This document shows positions 36,241 to 48,735 of a DNA stretch of 64,000 nucleotides, piece by piece. The notes beneath the pieces are model-generated. The model did no database searches. It saw only the letters and a program-made list of their open reading frames with translations, and was not told the origin of the DNA. The stretch comes from Neckera pumila (Eukaryota; Streptophyta; Bryopsida; Hypnales; Neckeraceae): NCBI GenBank assembly GCA_963969595.1, contig OZ018408.1, positions 13,699,823 to 13,763,822 of the forward strand. The letters are read 5' to 3'. Made by a program: the position numbers and the translations under genes. The stretch's first letter is position 1. Each line of letters opens with the position of its first letter.

Positions 36241-38011
36241 TCTCTCTTCTTGTCTTCCGTAGAGCACTTCTTTACACCTCCTAGCGATTGAGATCAGAGC
36301 GTGCTTGAGGTTCACTCCGAATCGTTTGAACGTGAACGCGAAGATAAGCTCCAACGTGATGAACACTGTGTTGGCTGCCCACGAAAGAAAAAAGCCGGAA
36401 AGAAAGGGGGAAAGTAAAAGAAGGACGTCTGGAAAGAAAAGGCCACCGTCACGTCCTGGGCTCCTGGCATCAAGTGGGCCAAAGTGAGAAGGGCAGAGAA
36501 GGTCTCTGTTCTGAGGTCTTCTTCTCCGTCAGGTGTCCTCAGTAGTCGCATTCTTCTTCAGCCTCATCGCAAAGCCCACGCCACTCTCGCATTATGCACT
36601 CGCATCGCACAGGCTTGCAAACTCGGAGACGATGAAGGATTTGTGCAGGATTATTAGTTTCGTTTCATTTTTAGGGATGCAATGGTCGTAGGCTAGAGGC
36701 GGGCGGGGGAGGGAGGGATTCCCTTAGGATTAGGTCCGCGCTGGAGTAACGTACAGGGGAGAAGCACACACGGGGAGTTGCGTCGTTCCGGAAGCAAGCG
36801 GAAGGATGCTCCTGCACTTCTTGTGGAGGAGATATGTCGAAGGGGACTGGAGATGAGAGAGTGCGAGAGTTGCCGGAGTCGGGGTTGGTGTTTTGAGTCG
36901 AGACGGTCTTGTTGAGAGTGGCACTTCTGTTTTGCGTTTGGTAACGGGGAAGAGTTGGAGAGTTTTAGTGGTCGCATTCGCTCTCAACTTTGCTGTGGTG
37001 TAAGTGGTGTGCCTGTGATTTGGTCATGAGTCTCTTTTCTGAATGATTCTTCCGATGTTGCGCCTGGTGTTGTGATTGTGCGCGTCATTCGCGTCGCTGG
37101 TGTTCTTGTGAAGGAAACGAGGACGAGGAGACCCGAGAGGCGACGAGAGAAGCCGCGAAGGAGGATCTGGAAACGTAGTGTAATTAGAGTGATTGTCGAT
37201 GCATTTATAGTCGCCTGTCGTGGTTCGCTAGGATTCTCTCCCTTCACTTCGATCCCTGCGCTTCCATTTTTCGAGGTTGTCTCACAAGGAGTTTTTAATT
37301 GACCGATGAGCGAGTTGCACATGCGTCGTTAGGAACATCTTAGGTTTCATCGTCGGCGCCATTTTCGACGATCACAAGTCGATTGACTTACTGCAAACGA
37401 AAGTCCAGATCCTAGAAGCTATTCTATCCCTTCTTCTTTTCTTTGGTCGACTCATTTGAGTGACGCTGAGAAGCGTGTTTGTCGAATCGAGTGAAAAGAT
37501 TCCGAAGCAAGATTAGGAGAGTTTTTAGGTCTTCAAGGTTCTGTAATTACATCTGCCTCGACATTCTGGATGCGCATGCAGTGTGCGAAATTCCGACATC
37601 CTCATTTGTCGCTCTTTAGTATCATTTCAAGCACTTGCGGGGGTTTGATCCCATGCTTGCAGATGCAGATTAAGATGCAGATTTGCTACACTCATTTCTC
37701 TCAATGCGCGCCTGAACAAATAGAATTAGGTTTTAAATATATCAGTGATGTACATTGAGTAGCTGTTGATGCGTTCGCTTAAATCCTGGGAGAACTATAG
37801 AGTTTTTAGTTGTAGATTAGCTTCGCAGGCCTGTTGTCCGTCTTTGAACGATCGAAAAGGATGTACTGAGAGGATGCTGTCGCCTTGACTTCTGGTACTG
37901 AGCATCGTCAACACTTGTGGAATTAAGCAGTGTCGGAGACTGTCGTTGTATTAGGGCAGATAGTTTTGTGCTGGTCGCGTATGTGGTTGCAATCGTGTGC
38001 GCGAATACCAA
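36241..38011 (+). promoter_or_regulatory. Long CpG-rich promoter and 5' leader of the 4E-T gene
   Basis: About 1.8 kb of GC- and CpG-rich DNA before the first coding exon, densest at about 36400-37500. It contains several ATGs and short frames on both strands (for example 37072-37302 plus, 36984-37322 minus) that look like leader or upstream ORFs and not like conserved proteins. Non-coding exons may be present. The transcription start is not known. Confidence 0.4.
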
Positions 38012-41000
38012 ATGATGACCAAGAAGATGTACAGATATACGAGGGATACTCTTTTGGCATTTGCAAGCCTGCCCAGTTGCCAGCCTCGCCCTGATGACAT
38101 AGACTCTGTTTTATGGAGGTATATTGCGAATCCTTTGTATTTGACCTCTTCTATACATTTTCATTTCTGTTAGAAATCTGAAGAGTTAACTCGGGTGTCA
38201 TAGACGCGAGTTACTGTATATTGTAAAAGTGCTATTTTATTGGTATGGAACATTGGTTTGAACCTCTTGCCGGTGAATTGGCGTTTTCGAGTGGTCCAGT
38301 AATCATTCGAATTGATGTTATGGGGATTTTTAGGTTAAAGGCCCTCCTGTTTCAGGTAGTTTTGGATCACCAGGGCTTGATTGTCTACAGTTCATGTACT
38401 TCTCTGTTCCATCAATCTTGTTCGTAGCGTAGTCTCTTCTCTGTTTGCTTTAGCTTACATATTGAAGTTTTAGCACATGAAGGATAGAGCGGAGGGTTTA
38501 GTTCTCATTTTGTGCACAGCATCATTCTTCAGCATCCTTGTATCTTCATTTATTTTATGTGTGCTCTTGGACACAGAGATTCGATCACTTCCGATGTGGT
38601 GGAGAGAAATATTGCAATTCCAGTGGTACCTTCTGCCCGTGGTCTCGTTCGCAGAGATAGGTGAGATTTTGTTAAAAGGGTAATGTAGTCTGAAGGATTG
38701 TGCGGTATTGTTGACAAGTCATTGCAACAAGGGGCCCATCTCTGGTTACCTGACTTGTTTCCTTAGGGTTCCTCAATGCTTGAGCTCTAAGTAATAAGCT
38801 CACGAGGATATGTTACTCTCGGTCTTTTGGGTAGAGCCTCTTTGTAATTTGTAATCGATGAATCTTGTCCGTTGTGTCCGGGTCTTCTTTGAAGGGTTAC
38901 GTTTGCTTCAACAGTAAATCAATAATCAGTTAAACATATGGTTGATTCTTTTGGATGCTACATATATCTAATCATGTGCAGAATTCAAGCAAGTGTGCAT
39001 GTTAACTTGAGTGTATAGATTGGGTGACCTTAGGGGTTGTGGTGATTGGGCCAGGGGATTAGGATTGACCACCTGTTGTATGCGAAATTCCCTATGAGGA
39101 CTGATTTAACTCTTTAAGAACGATGAAGATGACATTTCAAAGAAGTATCTTCCAGGAAGTTGATTGTTATTAAAGACGCAGTTCTTTAGGAAAATCCAAA
39201 GGATTTGACCTCTAGCTTTGCCACGAATGTAAGGAAAGTATGGAATTTGAATGGCTTTGAGAGCCGTCAATGCATAACACTTGCGTGAGGATGATGAATA
39301 TCAGGGATTCTGAACCTCGTATGATGTGCTTGGACAGTGACTTGGCTTACAGTAAATCACCGGTAGATGATATTCCTGAATGGAGGAGACCTAATGGCGG
39401 TGGTCCCATTCTACAGTCAGGTCCTCGTCGCAAACCATATGAAGAAGAACCTATGGGCAATGCTTTTTCCAGCAGTTATCCACCTCGACCTTCTGGTCCT
39501 TGGGTTGAGCAAAATGGTCCTATTAGACCACCACACGATCGGCCTGGCCCGAATGGGCCTCCAGGCAGATGGGATCGCAATGGAGACCGAGATCGTGAAC
39601 GAGTTCGCCTTCCACAAGAATGGGATGCCGATGAAGGAGGTCAGCGCGCCTGAATTATCCTGGTGTAATATCTTTCTTATTGAGTGGCTTAAGTCTAGCA
39701 GGTGATCTGGATGCCTGATTTCATGAACCATGCAGGGTCCGTGGGGAAAGGAGACACTGGTCCACGCCCCTGGGTGGAGCGTGATGGTCTATTAGGGAGT
39801 GGAAATCGACCACCACCTCAAGGCCATGCTCGCATTGGCCGGCCAACCGACAATTACCAGCCTTCACGCGCTCTTATTAAGGTCGGTGAATCGAGTGTAA
39901 GATTGGTAAAGCTTGTATACGACATTTGTTTGATTTTCATCATGTGACAATTCGAGTGAAAATAACAGTATCACTACAATATAAGTGTCCAGGCAAATAT
40001 TTGTGTTCACATGGATTCGTTTTAATGGCAATATTGTTTTGTGTTCACGCTTGAATTTTCTGATTACTCTCTGCTATGATGGATTACATGCTGCAGACGC
40101 CAGTGTATGGACGCCGAGAAGATACTGATATCGTGAATGATGAAACATTTGGATTTTTAGAATCCTCTATTGATGGTAGATGTGATCAGGAGCGTAAACG
40201 TCGTGGTGAGTACAGTTTGGTTTCTCATATACCATTGACTGATTTGATGTGAAGTTACAACGAAAGTTGTTCTGTTTAGTGGTTTTCATCGTGGCATAGT
40301 TGCGGTGGTCTTTCCACCTGCGGTCCTGACATATGGAGATATGCACTCTATGTCTGACTTGTTTCTGATGTAGGTGACGTGCAATGTAGAGATAATGTGG
40401 CATGCCTGACTTTTCTTATTCTCCTGAATTGTCTGAGAAATATGAGAATTGGTAACCTTTGTACCGGCTGTAGATATGATGAGCAGAGTGGGAAGTCTAC
40501 TCATGAAATCGTAGGCTGAGCGCATTGTGCTCAACTGAAAAGCTTCCTGGTCTTCATACCTGTCGTTTGCGCGATTTTTTTGGGTTATTGTGTACTCCAT
40601 CTGAACAGGTTGAGTGCTGAATGCAGAGGCCTTTGAAATGATGCGTAAAGAGCAGCACAAGCAGCTGCAGGAGCAAAAGCATCCTCTAGTAAAGTCAGAA
40701 AAGTCGACTGTAAATCGCAAGCATGATGAGAACAGTCTTTGGGACAATCTCTCTCATCAATCTCCTCCCCTCTCACCCATCGGCAAGACTGCTGTACCTC
40801 CTGTTCCAACACCTCCTCGCCCTGCTGTGCCGCCTGGTTTTTCAAAAGTGGTGCAACAGCGACTTAATGGAAATCAAACGTCTTTTCTACAGGTACTCCA
40901 GTTCGCGACCCAGTGCGTGTCCCAATTGAATTTCAGACGATCAGATGCTACCAGATGTAACCTGTAATCATGTTGCAATGTAAATGCAATTTATTTGTAA

Positions 41001-44000
41001 TCGTACAATTTAACAGAGTTTGCAGTCGATTTAATTTTTATAAGAAGCACTGCCTGCATTATTGGAGCTGAATTCCCTGTAATTGATACAGACCTGAGGC
41101 TTTCAAATTCGTTGATCACTCAATTTGTTGTGTAGGAGGATGATGCACAAGGAGCTTCTAATCCTCTTTCAAAGGATGCTTTGGTCGAGGACCGGGCTTT
41201 ATTGGATTCGGATAAGACAGATGATGATTCTTCAGCTCATTCTAACAGTAGTGTAGCTGACATTAAAGAAGTCAAATGTGCAACTCCTATTGCCAAGGAG
41301 ATGATCCTAGAGCTGGATGTTGTTGAAACGAAACTTGTAGTTACTGAAAGCACCGAGGATATTGCTGTGAATGGTTCCCTTTCTTCTGGAGGTACTTTGA
41401 GTGGGAAGAGGTCGGCGGGAGTGCCAGACATGTGGAATTTTTGCCTGGAGGGTCAGGATGGAGATTCAATTAGTGATATTCTGTCTACCGAAGATGCAGG
41501 TAGTATTCGGAAAGAGTCTTTGCTTGACAAGCTTTTTGGAAATGCCCCGCCAACAATCATTGACGACGTTGTTCTTCCTTCTGATCTGCTGAGGGATGAG
41601 GTATTCTACATATTGCATGATATCCTCCGTGTCCTCTTGTTTATTTCTGTGGTGACTCTTCGGGACATGCGTTCATTCTCTCTCTTTTGTCAGCAACTGC
41701 TTTATAGTTGCCTTAGGAGACGCCCTCAACGTCCGTGTTAAGTCAAGTGCCCAGCTTCGAGATTATGTCCTGTAATAGTAATATGCATGATATTGTAGGT
41801 TCTATCATTGATTTTAGGTTTCATTGCTTCTGTTAAGGATTTTCTTGGAAGAAGTTTCTTTGTAGGAAATCTTTTTACGTGCATACAAATCTGGCAATTG
41901 AAATTGAAGAGAGAATGTTCATCGACTTCTCATCCGCATATTTTTAATGGATGTAGAAAGATTCATCCTATGGAAACCTCCTCTTAGGGGCAGTATTTGG
42001 TGGCAAACAATGTCTCTAAAGTATATGTCATCTAAAACACCTTGCCAAACAATGTCTCTATTTTATGTCGTCTAAAGTATATGTCATCTTTGACGTGACA
42101 GACCCTTATAGCAGCTCCAGATGAAGATACTTGGTCAGGAAGTCTCTCAAAAACATCTAAATTCGCTCATTGGTTTAATGCAGAAGGTATGTTCGAAACT
42201 GTAGATGCTATACATTGCTCATTTGTTTTGATCAAGCTTGTCACATTAGTTATCGACCGTTCGTTCTGTTCGCACTTTTATCTCTGTTTCTTATCATTAA
42301 TTTTACTTGTTCAAACTAGTGCGGTTGAGCTCAGAGAATGGCCTTGGAATGTTAATTGGTACTTCTAGATTTTCTGGATGGTTTCTTACTAGTCGACAAT
42401 TGGAAATCGCAGAAGATAAGTTCACAACAAGCCAAACGAGCAGCTCAAAGAATCTCATGTCTTTGTTTGGAAGTAGTGAGCATGCGGAAAACTCCGCTTT
42501 TTTTAAGAAAGACGTTCAGAGTACTGGTGGACTTGCCAAGCCTGGATTTAATGTGGTACTTCCTATGCCTGTGGGTCCATCTCTAGAGGACATTGAAAAA
42601 AGTTTGACAGCCATGGGAGAAGCTCCAAACACGAATATCCATATTACCCCGAAAAATGGGTTCACAGGGAATTCCATTGCTCATAACAAGCCGCCTCCCG
42701 GTTCATCTCCGGTGTTTATGACTTGTGAAGACATTGAGCAGGCATTGCTAGCGGAAGCTTCTGGATCTAATTCTCACCTTGGGAGCAATATAGCTCCTCC
42801 AATAGTTGCAGTAGTGGAGCCTCCCAAGGATGCTGCGAGTGCATCCCAACATCTCCTTGCACTGCTGCTTAAGCGACCATCTAGATTAAACGGTGGACTG
42901 GATATGGAGGATGCAAACTCAAGTGTAGTCATCGACCAGGCTTGGAAGAAATCAGAGCCCAGCAGTACTCACGTGAATGAAGTACATACTTTAGAGACAT
43001 TGTTTGGCAAGGCGTTTATGAGTGAGCTGCAATCCTCCGAAGACCCAGCCCCAGCTCGGATGTTTTCAGATGAAGACTCCGCAAGACAGAAGAGTGAGGC
43101 GACAATATCGTCTTTTCCAATGCATACTGAGGATGTTGTTCATAAAGCACGGTCGAATGTCATGGATGGTCCCCGGGATTGGCTTTCAAGCTCTGGACCT
43201 GGATGGAATACCATGTGGCCCGACAGTAAAGACGTGGAAGCAGGTGGTTTCCTGAATGGCCATCCTTCTAAAGAATCCCATTTGAGTCACCCTGTGGCCG
43301 AAGACTTTGAAGACAGGATGGCCAGTGCACCTCCTATGCCTGGATTATGGGGGAACACTGACGCCATCAAGCCTAACAATCATGTGTTCATGGATAGCTT
43401 GAATGGAGCTACACCACATTTTGGGGGCGCTTCTTTAAAACAGAGCATCAATGATGGAGTGGTTAAGAAAAACAAACCTTTCCCCGGAGTGTCGATGCAA
43501 CACATGAGCGCACCCCTTGTGCAGCGAAACCAGCCACCACCACCACTTGGTAACGTTAATGTCAACAGCTTTTCTCATCCTTCTCACAGATCTCAAGCAC
43601 AAGGTCAAGGATTCAATAACGGATTGGGGTTTGATGCGTTTTCTGCACCGCAACACATTCAACCACAAGCTCAAAGTTTTCACGGGCCCATTTCACATCC
43701 ACCAAACCATTTGATGGGTCAACCTCAGATACTTCAGCGCCCCCAGTTTCCTTATGGAATGGGTATGCAAGAGGAGGACGTTATCAAACCACAACATCCT
43801 GTAGGAGCTAGTGCTGTACCTGGTCATTTCATGCATGGGGAGCATCAACCTAATCCAGTGCCTCCTGGTGGATTTCTTCCCTTCCAGTCAGAGTTTCAGA
43901 GGAGTAACATCAAAAACTCTTCAACTGGTGGTTACGGTGGAGTTGGAGGTGTTGAGAGATGGTTTGGAATGGATGGACGTCGATCAGGTCTTATGGGGCC

Positions 44001-44064
44001 TACTACTGTATTTCCACAGGCACCCCTGGGAGTAGATGGTGACATGAACCTGCGGTATGGATAG
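38012..44064 (+). CDS. eIF4E transporter (4E-T)-like protein
   Basis: Eight coding exons join in frame: 38012-38118, 39353-39639, 39736-39881, 40097-40205, 40627-40892, 41136-41600, 42102-42186 and 42320-44064, giving 1069 residues. Exon 1 encodes YRYTRDTLLAFASLP, a canonical eIF4E-binding motif (Y-x4-L-L) close to the N-terminus as in animal 4E-T. Further blocks shared with plant members of the family are ERDGLLGSG (~146-154), NDETFG (~194-199), EAFEMMRKEQHK (~217-228), SKFAHWFN (~479-486), MTCEDIEQALL (~622-632), HLLALLLKRP (~666) and TLETLFGKAFMSEL (~712-725). The C-terminus (~850-1050) is rich in Pro, Gln, His and Asn and probably disordered. 4E-T proteins bind eIF4E and act in mRNA repression and decay in cytoplasmic granules; that role is inferred here. 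The start could also be the adjacent ATG at 38015. Exon 8 is long and uninterrupted. Confidence 0.82.
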
Positions 44065-44520
44065 TACTCTACTTGTTGCTCTCACTATGCCGAGTGTGAG
44101 ATTTGAGGTACTTTCTTTCACATGCTTTAGTTTGGAGCAGTGGAGAGGATTTGCAAGCTGGAATGTCGCCATATGTTTCACATTTCGTGGTGCACAAGCC
44201 AGCTTGCAATGTTTTTCACGAATAATTCTATATGCAGTTTAAGATTACCTAGCAATGTTTCAGACTAAGGGATTACTTCGTATTTGTTTGTGAAGGTCCT
44301 GGCATATAACCGTGTATCTTGTGGGCATCTTAATGCGCGGACGTGTCTGTGTCTGTCAAGTTTATTAGATATAAGTAGCAGTACCTTGTTGAATTGTATA
44401 GGAGCTTTTGGCACCAGAATTAGGTAGCGTATGTCTGCAGTTGATGTAGCAACCTGCGTATGGTGTTCCTGACTTAGCTGGTGCAGAAATGACTTCGAAT
44501 AAAGATTAGTAGTCACCAGA
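44065..44520 (+). other. Probable 3' UTR of the 4E-T gene
   Basis: Moderate-GC sequence continues for about 450 bp after the stop and contains AATAAA at 44498-44503, a plausible polyadenylation signal. Composition drops to AT-rich from about 44680. Confidence 0.4.
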
Positions 44521-47298
44521 TGTGCTGCTTAATTGTTTGTTGATCTGCTTCTCTATGCTATGATCGCAAAGCATGAATATTGGAGGTGCAGCGTAGATCC
44601 GAAACTGTGATGTTAATTCTATTTGAAACCTTGTTGCTGATTTTACATTTTGGAATGCTGCTCTGGTTTTTGTACAGGAAAGGTTTAACTACACAATCTG
44701 CATTTCATAGCTCAAACTAGAAACGAAAACTTCAAATAGGGGCTATAGGCTCAAAAATTCATCAAACCAAGAACCATGGTCTATATTGGAAAATTGCATT
44801 TCAGTCTAGATCTTATGCATCTTTTCGTTGAAAACTTTGAAATAATTACAAAGAAAGTGATTGTTTATTGCCCACTATTTGCTATCTACTATTACCGCAT
44901 GCAATTGCTACCAATCGAATTGACACAATATCTAACTTGGCATTGATTGACTTTTATCTCTTTAACCCTTTACCGCTGCTGATTTCAGTTGAAATTGGAA
45001 AATGGACTTTAGTTGAGGGTAAGTTAAAAGACCCCATTGCGGTCAAATGGCCCATGTTGGACACCTAATGACCCCATTGTGGTTTTTCAGACTAGAATGA
45101 ATGCCTTACATGGTAGTTATGGAGTAATTAGTGACCTCAATAAGTACTTCCAACTTTTCAATGTAAAATTCTTTGTAAAAATTGATTTTTAGGTCTTTCA
45201 TGTTTGAAAATGTTATGATTGCATTGGATAGGAAGATGACCATATTGAATTCAGATTTTGTTAGTCATGAGGTAGCCTGCAAACCTTTATGGGTTGATCA
45301 CTTCAAAAATTCAGAACTATTTCATATTTGGTCCAAAAAATATAATTTCAAATGTCCCCATTGTCTCTTTGTGTGGAAAAAAATTTGAAAAATTTCAACA
45401 ATGGCATGAAGGCACACTCCTAATTCTGATTGCAGTGAGGTCTTTTACCTTACTTGAGTGCATTTTCAGAGAGTAGCATTGTGAAGTTCCTCATTATTAT
45501 CTTATTGACTTTTCTAAAGAAGATGCTTAATCTATATATCACCTTTGTATTTAGGCCATTTCTTGTTGTTTACCAGATGTGAATTTTAGCTATAAAAGTG
45601 ATGTTTTTTCAATTTGAGTCTAACTAATGAAATAAAGTTGAAAAATAAATATAAATATCTGGTTGGGAAAATAGCAACAAATAGAGCAATGGATAGAGAA
45701 GCTAAAACTAGATTAATTTTGGAAGGATATGACCCTCAATGACCAAAGGTAGTCACCAAAGTATTCTAATTGTTGGATCAAAATTAATGCATTCATTGTT
45801 TATATAGTTAATAGTGAAGTCATCCATCGGACCTTTTAGATTTGCAACGTCCTTACAAGGTTAATTGGAATAATATCTCACTTTGCACTGGTTGTTTTTT
45901 ATCTTTAATTGGAACAAAAGATATAGAATTTAAAAGATAAAGACAACCAAATTAGAATGAATGGTAGCTATTAGTTTGAGGGCCTGTTGTAATTCCATCA
46001 AAATTCATTTATGGGCCAAATTATGGTCATAAATGAAGGCAATGGTTACTTGACTAAAAATACACTCCCATTGTTCGTCTACGAAGGGAGAGTCAAGGCC
46101 TAAGATCATTATTTTTCATTTTATATATGAAAATAGAATAGAAGTTGTTAAACCTTTTCTCTAAAACAACAAAGAACGGAAAACATGTTCTGAACCAAGT
46201 TGAGTATAACACTAGCATTATCCACTTGCTAACTAAAATCCAACCTCCAGCATGCCATACTACAAGAAAGCTACTGCTTCTTCTTCACACTCCCACAAAT
46301 TGCATGTTTCATATGGCTCCTTTGGAGCGCAACCTGAGAGACATACATGGTGCTCACTGCTAAGAAATGACAAGCAGATTACATCAAAGGGTTATGAAGA
46401 CAAAATTATCTTGTCAATTTGCCACACTTGAGTACAGATGGATACAATCACCATGATAGGTCTCTTCAATGCCTTTGCTAAGTCTTTTATAGCTAAGCAA
46501 TCAAAATTTTACCTTGGACAAAAGATAGAAGGAAGAGGATGCAAACAAGTTCTCCCTTGAAGTCTGTAGCTTCATAAGAGACATAGCATACATAAGTCCT
46601 AAGATTGAGTGAGGTTATGAAGTTGCCACTACCACTGTATTACTTTCTTTTGAAGAGTCATCATTCCCTATTGTTGCTAATAGCAGTTCTCTGAGTATTC
46701 CACCACCTATAGACAATAATATTGCTAAGAAGAGTTGAATGGACATATGCTACGATGAAGAAGACATAGATAATGATGATTACATTGTTCAAGATTGCTT
46801 CAAGAATAGAAGTAGCACTAAGTAATTCAATTCTTCTTTTGTCTTTTTGTACATCTTATACCTATTATTTTGCATGTTGCCAACTCCACAAAAATGTGTA
46901 TGAAGTTAGGTCTTCTATCTAGCAGTGTGAATACTCAAACTTTTTGTCCTACAAAAAAATTCCTAAACCCTTTGACTCTTTTCACATGTTCACTTGCTAC
47001 AAATGAATATAACCTTCTATTAGAGGTAGTCTATGGTTTCTTAGCATATTCATCAAGTAAAATTAGTCCACACCTAAAATAACAATACATGAAAGTAAAG
47101 GTATGCAAATATCTCTATTGACATCAATGTTCATCAATTTAGAAGAAGAACAAGCAATAGACTACATCACCTCAAATGTAGTTGTTCATTGCAAGACCAA
47201 CTACTGCAAACCTTTCAAACGACAGCTAACCTTCATTGACTTCCAAGACATGAGCACCAATATCAGGTTTGAAACTTACACCTCTACCTCTAGTATAT
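44521..47298. other. Intergenic, no recognised gene
   Basis: AT-rich after 44680. Frames at 46145-46363, 46870-47082 and 47103-47303 are short, unrelated to known proteins and separated by stops. They may be old transposon coding remnants, but I see no diagnostic motif. Confidence 0.35.
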
Positions 47299-48041
47299 TC
47301 TAGGGTCGTTGCATGAATGACCTTCCGTTTTTGTTCCACTTTGGCCGTTTTCAGCCATTTTTCAGGAGTACTATAAAAATAGAAAAACATTTTAAAAAAA
47401 ATATAAAAAAAATGAGAAATGTGTACACCTATAAGAAGAAGATATCCTATGAAGGAAAAGCAAAAAAAAGATCTTTAAATAGGAGAACTAGAAAAGTGCA
47501 GAATTGCAAGAAAATACATACTTTAACATTTTAATTTGTAAAAAATAGGAAAAGTAGTTTTAAAAAAAATGAAAAATGCCATTTGAGAAGACTTCATATT
47601 AAAGAGATTTCACCAAAAAAATGATCCTAAAACCATCTTCAGTGTTCAGAATTGCATGCACAAGAGAGCCCTCTTTGCATGGATGTAGAGGATATAAAAT
47701 AAAATATTTTTTAATGCCCCTTGGTAGAAATATGAGTTCCTACTATGAAAAAAGACCATAGAAACTTCAGCTCCAAATCATTAAATTTGGGGACTCCTTA
47801 CATAGTAAAAACCCTAAAATTCTAAACGTGACAAATTAGTTTAAATGATTTTTAAATATAAAATGGTTTTTGAAAATTTCTGAAAAATATGAGATATAAT
47901 TAAACTCATAAGAAGACTCTCCACTAAAAATTTCAAGTTCATATGAGTCATGCTTCTAAAGTTATTGCAAAATGAAGCTTCAACACTGCGTTTGTGACAA
48001 TGTTTCAGTACCAGTCTTTCATGCAATCACCCTCTACGACT
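47299..48041 (-). mobile_element. MITE-like element (family 1), copy 2, inverted
   Basis: Reverse-complement counterpart of the insertion at 4292-4928. The ends read TAGGGTCGTTGCATGAATGACC and GTCTTTCATGCAATCACCCTC, giving ~20-bp imperfect terminal inverted repeats. It is about 100 bp longer than copy 1 because of an extra internal segment (about 47745-47820). No coding capacity. The flanks both contain CTA or TA, so a TA target site is possible but not proven. Confidence 0.75.
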
Positions 48042-48224
48042 TTGCTATAGATGATGGTCTTCATCCATTGCATTAGCGAGCACAAAAAGAACGAGTCCTA
48101 TCTACGGGGATTGTTAAAATAAACATATTAAACTACCATTAACTTACATTGCAATTAAAGCATCTCAAGTGGTTAGCCGCCATGATGATCTAAAAAGAAG
48201 CATTATCACAAGTGAAAATGTCAA

Positions 48225-48735
48225 TGGACAAAATGCAAATTTTAACATTTACCGATGGGATGAATCAAATTTAGACGGGTAAATTAGGTTAACTTTTTCC
48301 AGTCAAAACTTAGGATCATATTTAGTTAGGGTGACCCAAATCAGACCTTGGGTAAAAATATCAAGTGAAATTAAAAGTAGCAACTCATAGAAATCCATGG
48401 ATGAAGTTTGATGAACCGAGTAGCGGTCAAACTTCATCCACGCATAACTTTTGCTAGGATCATCCGATTCCAGTGAACTTTAGTGTTTTGGAAATGGCGT
48501 GAAATCTTCTATCACCTAAAATACTAAAATCAGACAATAGATTAGGAAAACCCAGGAACCCTGCAGCTCAAACAAGTTAGGACACCTTGGTTGTAGGCAG
48601 TCATAGGCTAGAATGTTTGAGGCCTCTTTTTTGCAAAGGGATTAGATGTTTAGTGGTTAGAAAAGTTCCATTGCTTGGAAGGCAAAATGGATCGATGCTT
48701 AAACACCCACTTAGGATAGGATTTTGTGAATAGAA
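48225..48735 (-). repeat. Dispersed repeat (family 3), copy 2, inverted
   Basis: Matches 23885-24390 as its reverse complement with collinear blocks over about 500 bp. By eye roughly three quarters of positions agree. It lies ~185 bp after the family-1 MITE. Confidence 0.8.

Noticed and set aside
36693..37322. Minus-strand frames of 85-112 codons
   Set aside because: They overlap each other and a + strand frame in a GC-rich promoter or leader. GC-rich DNA has few stops, so open frames are expected there.
38477..38683. Hydrophobic 68-codon frame in intron 1 of the 4E-T gene
   Set aside because: No homology recognised and located inside an intron. Short hydrophobic frames are common in AT-rich DNA.
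42358..42410. Possible 53-bp intron within exon 8 of the 4E-T gene (GTACTT...CGCAG)
   Set aside because: It would be very short for a plant intron, and the reading frame is open through it.
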